Made by a program: the position numbers and the translations under genes | Origin: VAZQ01 sp036557665 | GTDB taxonomy: Bacteria; Pseudomonadota; Alphaproteobacteria; Rhizobiales; Xanthobacteraceae | Length of the DNA: 64,000 bases | Assembly (NCBI GenBank): GCA_036557665.1 | Contig: DATBHG010000057.1 | Location: forward strand, 1-64,000 | Reading direction: 5' to 3' | The notes under the pieces: model-generated | The model's input: the letters and a program-made list of their open reading frames with translations, nothing else | What the model was told of the DNA's origin: nothing | The model's database searches: none | In this document: positions 44,257 to 51,522 of the stretch, one piece after another | How the letters are laid out: every line of letters starts with the position of its first letter | How positions within the stretch are numbered: the stretch's first letter is position 1

Positions 44257-45326
44257 GCACCATGGACGTACACAGGCCGCGTTCCACGTACTGTCGGAAC
44301 GCACCCGGGACCGTCATGGTTCGGCCGCTCCTGCTCAAGCCACAATGGATGAACGGGCTTTCAGAGCGGCTGCTCGTGAGCCACTACGTGAACAACTACG
44401 GCGGCGCGGTACGGCGGCTCAACGCCATCAGAGCGCGTCTTGCGGCTCTCGACTGGGCGCGCGCCCCCGTGTTCGAGATCAACGGTCTCAAGCGCGAAGA
44501 GCTGATTGCTGCGGGCTCGATGATCCTGCACGAGGTCTATTTCGATTCGCTCGGCGGACATGGCGACAATCCACCCAGCGGACTTGAGGAGCCGCCCGAC
44601 GAACTCGCGCGGGCGCTCGAGCGCGATTTCGGCAGCGTCAAAGCCTGGCGCTGCGAGTTTACGGCCATGGCAAAGGCACTGGCAGGCGGCTCGGGGTGGG
44701 TGATCCTCGCTTGGTCCGACCGCCTGGGCAGGCTGGTCAACCAGTGGGCCGCAGACCACACGCACGGACTCGCAGGAGCTACTCCGATCCTCGCGCTCGA
44801 CATGTACGAGCATTCCTATCATCTCGATTTCGGCGCGAAAGCGGCCGCCTATGTCGATCAGGTGATGGCTAACCTGAATTGGGAACGGATAGGCGCGCAC
44901 TATCGCATGGCAATCGGCGAAAGAGCGGGAGACGGCGAGCTCTTTCTTCCCTTCGGCGCGCCCGCGCAAGAAGAGGCGCGGATTTCAGCCGAGGAGCTCA
45001 AGGCCGTGCTCGATGGCGAGGAGAGCCGCCGACCAGTGCTTTTGGATCTCTGCCTGCCGAGGGACCTGCCCCGACGCACTGATATGTTGGCGGGCGCCAC
45101 CATGCACGCTCCAGGGGCGCTGCCGCGCTGGGTCGAGGAGCTGCCGCGAGGCCGTCCGATCGCCGTTTATTGCATTTGCGGATTTCAGGTCAGTGGCGCA
45201 GCCGTCAAAGAGTTGCGACAGCGCGGGTATGACGCGAGGGCCCTCGTCGGCGGAATTACCGCTTGGCATGCAATAGGCGGCGAGACGGTGCCGCTGGATA
45301 CCTCGACCTACGAGGAAACGCCGTAA
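44253..45326 (+). CDS. Fe/Mn superoxide dismutase - rhodanese fusion
   Basis: The 357-residue product begins at GTG 44253 (or ATG 44262). Residues about 25-220 are an iron/manganese superoxide dismutase: the four metal ligands are in place as His44 (SHYVNNY), His93 (MILHEVYFDSLG), Asp183 and His187 (LDMYEHSYH). The usual DVWEHAYY is altered to DMYEHSYH. Residues about 245-350 form a rhodanese domain with active loop YCICGFQVS (Cys307) and GGITAWHAIGG. ChrC of chromate operons is a superoxide dismutase, so the fusion fits a chromate/oxidative-stress operon. The last gene of the run, it is followed by a TauE fragment. Confidence 0.92.
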   Translation: MSTMDVHRPRSTYCRNAPGTVMVRPLLLKPQWMNGLSERLLVSHYVNNYGGAVRRLNAIRARLAALDWARAPVFEINGLKREELIAAGSMILHEVYFDSLGGHGDNPPSGLEEPPDELARALERDFGSVKAWRCEFTAMAKALAGGSGWVILAWSDRLGRLVNQWAADHTHGLAGATPILALDMYEHSYHLDFGAKAAAYVDQVMANLNWERIGAHYRMAIGERAGDGELFLPFGAPAQEEARISAEELKAVLDGEESRRPVLLDLCLPRDLPRRTDMLAGATMHAPGALPRWVEELPRGRPIAVYCICGFQVSGAAVKELRQRGYDARALVGGITAWHAIGGETVPLDTSTYEETP

Positions 45327-45406
45327 AAAATTGGGGGAGATGGTCCGCCAGGCGCAACCTGGATTTCGTCGATGAGACCTGATCTTCACTCCTTCAGGGC
45401 GAAGCT

Positions 45407-45614
45407 ATGGAAACCGGCCTGTTCGGCCCTGCCATATTCGTGCTCGGCACCGCGACGGCAGCCTTTGTTACGGGGCTCGCCGGATTTGCGTTCGGGCGGG
45501 TTGCTTCCGCAATCCGGCTTTATGCGCTGACGCCGATTCAGACGACAGTTTCGGATCGCCGCGCTCGTTCTCCTTCTACTCTCAGGAAGCGCGCTCAGCG
45601 TGAAGAGCTTTTAG
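45407..45614 (+). pseudogene. TauE/SafE permease remnant with internal deletion
   Basis: Residues 1 to about 46 (METGLFGPAIFVLGTATAAF onward, ending LTPIQTT) match the start of a TauE/SafE sulfite/anion exporter. Directly after, in another frame from 45549, the end of the same kind of protein appears (FRIAALVLLLLSG, stop TAG 45612). About 170-200 codons of the middle are missing and the frame is broken, so the gene is dead. It lies behind the SOD-rhodanese gene, where a working copy may once have exported sulfur oxyanions, and its end overlaps the LysR gene by 33 bases. Confidence 0.8.
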
Positions 45615-46508
45615 GCGGCGAGTATCCTCTGCCGCCTGCGCCAGCAACCATTTTCGAAAAATTTCAATCTTTGGCACGCGGGAAGTCGCCTTCGGGCAGA
45701 CGATCCAGTACGTGTTGGACATTCGCAAACAAACATCGATCGGTCTTACGAGCCGTCCGTTGATGAGATCCCAAGCCGCAAGCGCGGTGCGGGCGAGCGC
45801 AATGCCCTGGCCGTCGACGGCAGCGTCTATCAACATGCTTGCACTGTTGAGGATCGGGCCGTGAGCGACAGGACCGGCGGCCGCCCCGGCGGCCTCGAAC
45901 CATCTCGACCAGGTATTCCAATCGCCGAGCCGCAACAACGGAAATTTCAGTAGATCCGACGCTGTGGTTATCCGATTACGTCCCGAGATGAGCTTCGGGC
46001 TGCAAACGGGAAATAGCCGCTCGGAGCAAAGCCGCGCGACCTCGAGACCAAGCCATTTGCCGTCGCCATGACGAACCGCAACATCAACGTCCTCACGGAC
46101 AAAGTCGACGTGATGCGCCGTTGCCGAAACCCGGAGATTGATCTCGGGGTAGCGCTCTGCGAACCGGCCCAGCCGATAGACGAGCCATTTGGCGGCAAAA
46201 TCCGGTGATGTACTGACCGTCAGAGTGCCGGAGCCTTGCCGCTTGACGAGGCGGTCCGTGCCGTCCGCGATCCGATCCAACGCGTCGCGAACCACAGCAA
46301 GGTACTCGCGCCCAGCCTCGGTAATCACCAGCCTTTGGCGCTCACGATTGAAGAGCTTGATCCCAAGTGTGGCTTCCAGCGCTTTGACCTGATGGCTTAC
46401 AGCGCCGTGCGTCACGTTCAGCTCTTCGGCGGCACGCGTGAAGCTCTCGCTCCGAGCCGCGGCCTCGAAGGCCTTGAGGGCATTCAGTGGTGGCAAGCGG
46501 CGCATCAT
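45582..46508 (-). CDS. GcvA-like LysR family transcriptional regulator
   Basis: The product (308 residues from ATG 46508) has an N-terminal winged helix-turn-helix (LPPLNALKAFEAAARSESFTRAAEELNVTHGAVSHQVKALE) typical of the GcvA subgroup of LysR regulators, and a C-terminal effector domain (GTLTVSTSPDFAAKWLVYRLGRF, then HGDGKWLGLEVARL). ATG 46505 is equally possible; the earlier in-frame codon at 46514 is TTG. It is transcribed toward the TauE remnant and divergently from the MATE gene. The target genes cannot be told from the sequence. Confidence 0.93.
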   Translation of the reverse strand: MMRRLPPLNALKAFEAAARSESFTRAAEELNVTHGAVSHQVKALEATLGIKLFNRERQRLVITEAGREYLAVVRDALDRIADGTDRLVKRQGSGTLTVSTSPDFAAKWLVYRLGRFAERYPEINLRVSATAHHVDFVREDVDVAVRHGDGKWLGLEVARLCSERLFPVCSPKLISGRNRITTASDLLKFPLLRLGDWNTWSRWFEAAGAAAGPVAHGPILNSASMLIDAAVDGQGIALARTALAAWDLINGRLVRPIDVCLRMSNTYWIVCPKATSRVPKIEIFRKWLLAQAAEDTRRLKALHAERAS

Positions 46509-46836
46509 CGCCAATCGTGAGAAAATCTACCAAAATAATAAACCTCTCGACGCTCGAGGAGCAAGAGGAGACAGCCGCTCGATTGTGCCGATCATCACAG
46601 GGGTGACTGCTCTTTCCGAGGATCCGCCCCCTGCTGGTGACCCAAATCACGTCGTCGGCCGATCCCCGCGTTTGTGAATTTTTCTAACGCCAGGGCGAGA
46701 AATGATGCGTTGCAGAGGAGTTGGACGGGCTCATATTGGGGGCGAGCTTCGCAGCATCAAGCGCTGCCAGCCGCCCGAGCCTCGAGAGCGTTCCTGCCCG
46801 CAGCTGCTGCTCCAGGCCACGTATGGAGGAGCGCCA
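46509..46836. other. divergent intergenic region, LysR / MATE
   Basis: These 328 bases hold no supported gene. They include the divergent promoters expected for the LysR regulator and the MATE transporter. No clear LysR box or other dyad stands out. Confidence 0.5.
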
Positions 46837-48285
46837 ATGAGTAATGGAAGCCTTACAAGTCCTGCACCCGCATTTTCGTCGACTGTCGTAAGCACCCCGG
46901 TCACCACCCGGCCAGCCGCGGCGCGAACCAAATTACTGCTCGAAGGGCCTATCCTGCCCACGCTGCTGCGCCTGGCGGCGCCGAACGTCCTCACCCTGCT
47001 CGCGTTTGCCGGCGTGATCACGTTCGACGGATTCTTTCTCGGGCGCATCGGAACCAATGCGCTGGCCGGCGCCTCGCTGGCGTTTCCCTGGGTGATGATG
47101 GTGCTGCAGACGACCAACAGCGGCATGGGCGCCGGCGTCTCGTCGGCGGTGGCGCGCGCGCTCGGCGCGGGACGCCGCGACCGCGCCGACGCCCTCGTCT
47201 TCCACGCGTTTCTGCTGGCGCTCGCCGTCGCCGCCATCTTCTCCGCCGTGCTGCTCATCGGCGCGCCCTTCATGTTCCGGTGGATGGGCGGACGCGACGA
47301 AATGCTGGCGGACGCGCTTTCCTATGCCAACGTGGCCTTGGGCGGCGCCGTGTGCATCTGCGTGAGCAATCTGCTCGGCAATACGGTGCGCGGCACCGGC
47401 AACATGAGCTTCCCTGCGGCCGTGCTGGTGGGCTGCGTCATCGTGCACATCGCCATTTCGCCCATGCTGATCTTCGGCTTCGGACCATTGCCGGCGCTCG
47501 GTCCGGCCGGCGCAGGCTGGGGACTGGTGATCCCGTTCGCCGGCGGCAGCGCCATCATGATCTGGTACCTGCGCTCCCGCGCGATCGTCCGGCTGAGCTT
47601 CCGCGAGGTGATGCCGCGCTGGGAGCTGTTCGCCGACATCCTCAAGGTCGGCGTGCCCGGCTTGATCAACATTGCCATCACCAATCTGTCGGTCGTCGTG
47701 CTGACGGGAATCGCCGGACAGTTCGGGCGCGACACCGCCCTCGGCTACGCCATGGGCGCGCGTCTCGAATACATCATGCAGCCGATTGCGTTCGGCTTCG
47801 GCACCGCGATCGTCGCGATGGTGGGAACGAGCTGGGGCGCGCAGCAGTATCGCCGCGCCCGCGAGATCGCCTGGACCGGCGCGACCACGGTCGCGCTCTT
47901 GTGCGGAACGATCGGCCTGATCGTCGCGTTCCAGCCCGGCCTGTGGATCGGCCTGTTCAGCGACGATGCCGAGGTTGCGCGCCTCGGCAGCCTTTACCTG
48001 CGCATCGTCGGTCCGGCCTATCTGTTGTTCGGGCTGGGGCTCGGACTTTTCTACGTCACCCTGGGCGTCGGCCGCGCCGTCGCGGCCATGAACGCCAACG
48101 CGGTGCGCATGATTGCAAGCGCGGGCGGCGGGCTCGTCGTAATGTACTGGTTCGATCTGGGGGTTGCCGGATTCTTTTTGGCCGTCGCCGCCGGATTCTG
48201 CGTTTACGCGGCGCTCCTCGTCCGAGCAGTGCTCAGTGTGAAGAAGCCAGACGCTGGCAACGAACCCCTGAGAATCCGCGGGTAG
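46837..48285 (+). CDS. MATE family efflux transporter
   Basis: The 482-residue protein has twelve hydrophobic helices of the MATE type in two six-helix halves, beginning LLEGPILPTLLRLAAPNVLTLLAF, with TNSGMGAGVSSAVARALGAGRRDRA near residue 95 and the matching late segment near AFGFGTAIVAMVGTSWGAQQYRRA (residue about 300). MATE proteins export drugs or organic cations in exchange for protons or sodium. The start ATG 46837 has GGAGG seven bases upstream; the earlier frame from 46702 is not conserved. A fragment of a second MATE gene follows immediately. Confidence 0.93.
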   Translation: MSNGSLTSPAPAFSSTVVSTPVTTRPAAARTKLLLEGPILPTLLRLAAPNVLTLLAFAGVITFDGFFLGRIGTNALAGASLAFPWVMMVLQTTNSGMGAGVSSAVARALGAGRRDRADALVFHAFLLALAVAAIFSAVLLIGAPFMFRWMGGRDEMLADALSYANVALGGAVCICVSNLLGNTVRGTGNMSFPAAVLVGCVIVHIAISPMLIFGFGPLPALGPAGAGWGLVIPFAGGSAIMIWYLRSRAIVRLSFREVMPRWELFADILKVGVPGLINIAITNLSVVVLTGIAGQFGRDTALGYAMGARLEYIMQPIAFGFGTAIVAMVGTSWGAQQYRRAREIAWTGATTVALLCGTIGLIVAFQPGLWIGLFSDDAEVARLGSLYLRIVGPAYLLFGLGLGLFYVTLGVGRAVAAMNANAVRMIASAGGGLVVMYWFDLGVAGFFLAVAAGFCVYAALLVRAVLSVKKPDAGNEPLRIRG

Positions 48286-48375
48286 TTGCGACCTACCGGC
48301 TCGATCTCGGCACGACCGGCTTCTTTGTCGGAATCGCCGCCGGATTTTGCACCTACGCCGCACTGGACGGCGGCC
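48286..48375 (+). pseudogene. C-terminal remnant of a second MATE gene
   Basis: Immediately after the MATE stop codon, about 30 codons read TYRLDLGTTGFFVGIAAGFCTYAAL. This parallels the intact gene's own end, MYWFDLGVAGFFLAVAAGFCVYAAL. The fragment has no start and its sequence differs too much to be a recent duplication. It is the tail of a paralogue whose front was deleted or replaced by recombination. Confidence 0.75.
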
Positions 48376-48452
48376 GCGATATTCAGGGTGAAACAGCCAT
48401 GAGCAGCACCGATCGGGTCATCGTCACAATCAGAGCGCACGAGAGAGGGCGA

Positions 48453-48827
48453 ATGCACCGATCGTGGCTGTCCGGGATTGTTGCAGCGAGCGTCACCCTC
48501 ATCTGTATTACACCGGCTGCCGGCCAGCAGGCATGCAGGCCGACCCTGGCTTTCACGCAGGTTCAGCTTTCACCAATGCGACCGCCGGACCTGGAACGAC
48601 AATGGACCGCTGTCGTATCAGTCGATGCATCCCGCTGCGCGGCGAGCTCCACAGGCACGTTCCAGATCGGTTTCTCACGTCTCAAGGAAATGGGCGCGGA
48701 TCTCGACTTTCGCCAGCAATTCACCTGGCGTCCGCCGTCCGTGAACGTCCACGTCGATTTTGCCCCGGACGAAGCCGTGGAACGGTATTGGATCGAGAAT
48801 ATTTCCTCATGTCCTTGCGCCCGTTGA
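48453..48827 (+). CDS. secreted protein of unknown function
   Basis: The 124-residue product from ATG 48453 has a clear signal peptide (SWLSGIVAASVTLICITPAAG, cut near GQQAC) and a short mature domain with four cysteines (QQACRP, ASRCAAS, SSCPCAR) and beta-strand-rich character. AGAGGG lies just upstream of the start. An earlier in-frame ATG at 48399 would add 18 residues and hide the signal peptide. No family is recognised; the paired cysteines suggest disulfides in the periplasm. Confidence 0.68.
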   Translation: MHRSWLSGIVAASVTLICITPAAGQQACRPTLAFTQVQLSPMRPPDLERQWTAVVSVDASRCAASSTGTFQIGFSRLKEMGADLDFRQQFTWRPPSVNVHVDFAPDEAVERYWIENISSCPCAR

Positions 48828-48970
48828 GCGACGAGCGGCGACCTGGTGCGGCAGTCGCCGTCGCAGCGCCCCTCCGGCGTGACTCGTTAGGCGCGTTCCG
48901 CTTCTCCCATCTGGGGGCAGAAGGAGTCCGACCACGCTTGGGGAACACTGTGCAAAACTCCGGTCGTCGC

Positions 48971-49056
48971 TTCGTAGGGGCGAGGCATGCCTCGCCCTGT
49001 TGCCGCGTGGCAGGCGGATACGAATAGAGGGCGACCCGGTGGGTCGCCCCTACGAA
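48971..49056. repeat. MITE/REP-like element with perfect 13-bp terminal inverted repeats
   Basis: TTCGTAGGGGCGA at 48971-48983 is exactly inverted as TCGCCCCTACGAA at 49044-49056. Inside lie two smaller hairpins, GCGAGGCATGCCTCGC and GCGACCCGGTGGGTCGC. The 86-base element sits between convergent genes and has no coding capacity. Confidence 0.88.
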
Positions 49057-49117
49057 ATTCGGATCAATTTCACCGGGACGCGTCATAGGTCATGCGCCTG
49101 CCGGCCCGGCCAGGGCG

Positions 49118-50143
49118 CTATGGCGCAGCTTCAGCGCGAAGGCCTGGCATCACCTTCGCGGCGAACAGCTCGATCGAGAGCAGCATCTCTTCGAGACTCA
49201 GATCGCCGAAGCAAAACTGCCCGACGATGTAGTTGGCCGCGCATTGCCTGATCTGTGCGGCAAGAAAGGCACGAACGGTATCAGGAGAGCCTGCGATCGC
49301 CTGCCCCTGCCTGATCAGCGCGTCGAAGCTCTCGGTCAGCAACGGCGACTCCGGCAATGTGCCGTGCATCTCGAACAGATAGCTGAAGCTTGATCGCCAG
49401 CGCAGATAGGCGCGGCGCGCAACCGCCAGCGCATCGGAATCCGTTTCCGCAACCACGATGAATCGCACCATGCCGGCCTTGGGAAGTGCCGCCGGGCCCT
49501 GGGATGCGCGCCAGACCTCGCGATAATGGGCAATGATCGAGCGCGTCCTCTCCGGCATGTCGTTGGTGACGATGTTGAGGCCGCGGCGGGCTGCGCGTTC
49601 GGCGCTCTCCGGCGAATGCGCCCCGTACCACAGCGGCGGGTGGGGCTCCTGCAGCGGCTTGAGCTCCATGGGCACGTTCTCGAACCGATCGTAGCGCCCC
49701 TTCCAGGTCAGCCGGCTCACGGCAAAGGCCTTGAGGATCAGCTCGAGTCGCTCCGCATAGATCTGCTGGCGCTCCTCGGCATTTCCTCCATAAAACGAAA
49801 TCTCATAGGGCACGGAGCCGCGGCCAAAACCGATTTCCAGCCTCCCGCCGCTCATGTGATCGAGCATGCAGATTTCCTCGAGCACCCGCAGCGGGTGGTG
49901 CGCCGGCAGTGCATAGACGAAGGTGCCGAAGCGCAGGCGGGTGGTGCGCTGCCCGATGGCTGAGAGGAACACGCTCGGCGATGGAGCCATGCCGAGCGGC
50001 GTGAAATGATGCTCGGCCACATGGTAGGCGTAGAAACCGAAGCGGTCGAAGGCCTCGATCACCCGCAGGCGCTGCTCGTAATACTCGCGCAAGGGCAGAT
50101 CGTTGCGGTCGAGGTGATCGAACACGCCGAATTCCACACTCAT
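49118..50143 (-). CDS. luciferase-like (LLM class) flavin-dependent oxidoreductase
   Basis: The 341-residue protein is a bacterial-luciferase-type TIM barrel: VFDHLDRNDLPLREYYEQRL near the start, YHVAEHHFTPLGMAPSPSVFLSAIGQRT near residue 38, LEEICMLDHMSGGRLEIGFGRG near 92 and PPLWYGAHSPESAERAA near 170. Such enzymes use reduced flavin and O2, or F420, on varied organic substrates. ATG 50143 is chosen because the frame upstream (to 50326) is not conserved. It is transcribed divergently from an ABC importer operon that encodes a second LLM enzyme, suggesting one catabolic unit. Confidence 0.92.
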   Translation of the reverse strand: MSVEFGVFDHLDRNDLPLREYYEQRLRVIEAFDRFGFYAYHVAEHHFTPLGMAPSPSVFLSAIGQRTTRLRFGTFVYALPAHHPLRVLEEICMLDHMSGGRLEIGFGRGSVPYEISFYGGNAEERQQIYAERLELILKAFAVSRLTWKGRYDRFENVPMELKPLQEPHPPLWYGAHSPESAERAARRGLNIVTNDMPERTRSIIAHYREVWRASQGPAALPKAGMVRFIVVAETDSDALAVARRAYLRWRSSFSYLFEMHGTLPESPLLTESFDALIRQGQAIAGSPDTVRAFLAAQIRQCAANYIVGQFCFGDLSLEEMLLSIELFAAKVMPGLRAEAAP

Positions 50144-50280
50144 TGCCGCACCATCCTCGGTCCGCGCTTTCGTTGCCCGGTCAGCTCGTTCATCGCCAGC
50201 GCCTCTAGCGATCCACGTCTGGTCCCGCCTAGTATGATGGCGGGCACCTGCCGTGTCATGGCAGCCCAGGGAGGCCGCGA

Positions 50281-51498
50281 ATGAAAAAATCAGGATCGCT
50301 TGCTCCTCGCCTGTCGCGCCGTGCATTCATGCGGCAGGGGACCGGCGCGGGCGCCGCGCTCGCGGCGGGCCTCGCGGCGCCGGGCGTTCTCGCCCAGACC
50401 CGCGCGCCTATCCGGCTCGGGCATCTCAACTCGTTTACCGGGGGAATCGCCTACGCCGCCGCCGCCAGCTTCAACGCGATGGAGCTTTATTTCGACAGCA
50501 TCGGCTGGACCATTGCCGGCCGCAAGATCCAGATCATCAAGGAGGACGATCAGTTCAACCCGCAGATTGGCCTGCAGAAAGCCAAGAAGCTGATCGAGAG
50601 CGACAGGGTCGACCTCATCCTCGGCGTTCAGGCGAGCAACGTGGCGCTGGCGCTCCTCAACTACATGAAGCAGCAGAAGGCCTTCTACATCGTTTCCGGT
50701 GCCGGCACCGATGCCATTACCTGGGACCGCTATCCGTATCTGTTCCGCACTTCGATCTCGACCTACCAGCTCTCGACGCCGATGGCGGATTACGTCTACG
50801 ACCACCTCGGCAAGGAGGTCGTGACCACTGCGTCCGATTACGCCGGAGGTCGCGACGTCGTCGCCCAGTTCAAAGGCCCGTATCTCAAGCGCGGCGGCAA
50901 GGTGCTCAAGGAAATCTGGCCGCCGCTCGGCACTCAGGATTTCAGCCCTTATCTCACCGACATCAAGTCGATCAATCCGCCGGTCACTTACGACTTCATG
51001 CCCGGCGCGGACGCGGTGCGTTTCATCCAGCAATATTCCGAGCTCGGATTGAAGGAAAAGATGCCGCTGACCGGTTTCACCATCATCGACTCGCAGACCA
51101 TCAGCGCGCTCGGCAAGGCCGCCATCGGCGTGATCTCCGCGCTCACCTATGTCGACACCCTGGACAATCCGGAAAGCAAAAAGTTCGCGGCAGATTACCG
51201 GAGCAGATACAACGCCTCGCCGGACCTGTTCGCCGACTACGGTTATGTCGCGGCGCGCGCGCTCAGCGAGGCGTTGAAGGCGGTGGACGGCGACGCCGCG
51301 AGCAAGGACAAGCTGGCCGAGGCGATGAGCAAGGTGAGCTTCAACGCGCCGCGCGGCCCGTTCCGCATGGATCCGGCGACCCATAATCCGATCCAGGACA
51401 TCTACATTTGTCAGGTGATCGAGAGCGGCAGCAAGATCACGACCAGGATCATCTCCACGGCCAAGGATGTGACCGACCCCGGCAAGAAGATTTACTGA
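50281..51498 (+). CDS. branched-chain-type ABC transporter substrate-binding protein
   Basis: The 405-residue type-I periplasmic binding protein has a Tat-like signal (RRAFMRQGTGAGAALAAG, cut near VLAQTR) and a Leu/Ile/Val-receptor fold beginning IRLGHLNSFTGGIAYAAAASFNAMELYFD. Related receptors in catabolic clusters often bind aromatic acids, amides or other organic compounds rather than amino acids. It is the first gene of the operon with fused permease, two ATPases, a hydrolase and an LLM enzyme. GGGAGGC lies directly upstream of the start. Confidence 0.92.
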   Translation: MKKSGSLAPRLSRRAFMRQGTGAGAALAAGLAAPGVLAQTRAPIRLGHLNSFTGGIAYAAAASFNAMELYFDSIGWTIAGRKIQIIKEDDQFNPQIGLQKAKKLIESDRVDLILGVQASNVALALLNYMKQQKAFYIVSGAGTDAITWDRYPYLFRTSISTYQLSTPMADYVYDHLGKEVVTTASDYAGGRDVVAQFKGPYLKRGGKVLKEIWPPLGTQDFSPYLTDIKSINPPVTYDFMPGADAVRFIQQYSELGLKEKMPLTGFTIIDSQTISALGKAAIGVISALTYVDTLDNPESKKFAADYRSRYNASPDLFADYGYVAARALSEALKAVDGDAASKDKLAEAMSKVSFNAPRGPFRMDPATHNPIQDIYICQVIESGSKITTRIISTAKDVTDPGKKIY

Positions 51499-51522
51499 CT
51501 CTCAGCCTGGGCCGAGCGCCGC

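Noticed and set aside
46933..48363. 476-codon minus-strand frame opposite the MATE gene
   Set aside because: The product is made of His, Arg, Asp and Gln repeats, typical of the reverse of a membrane-protein gene.
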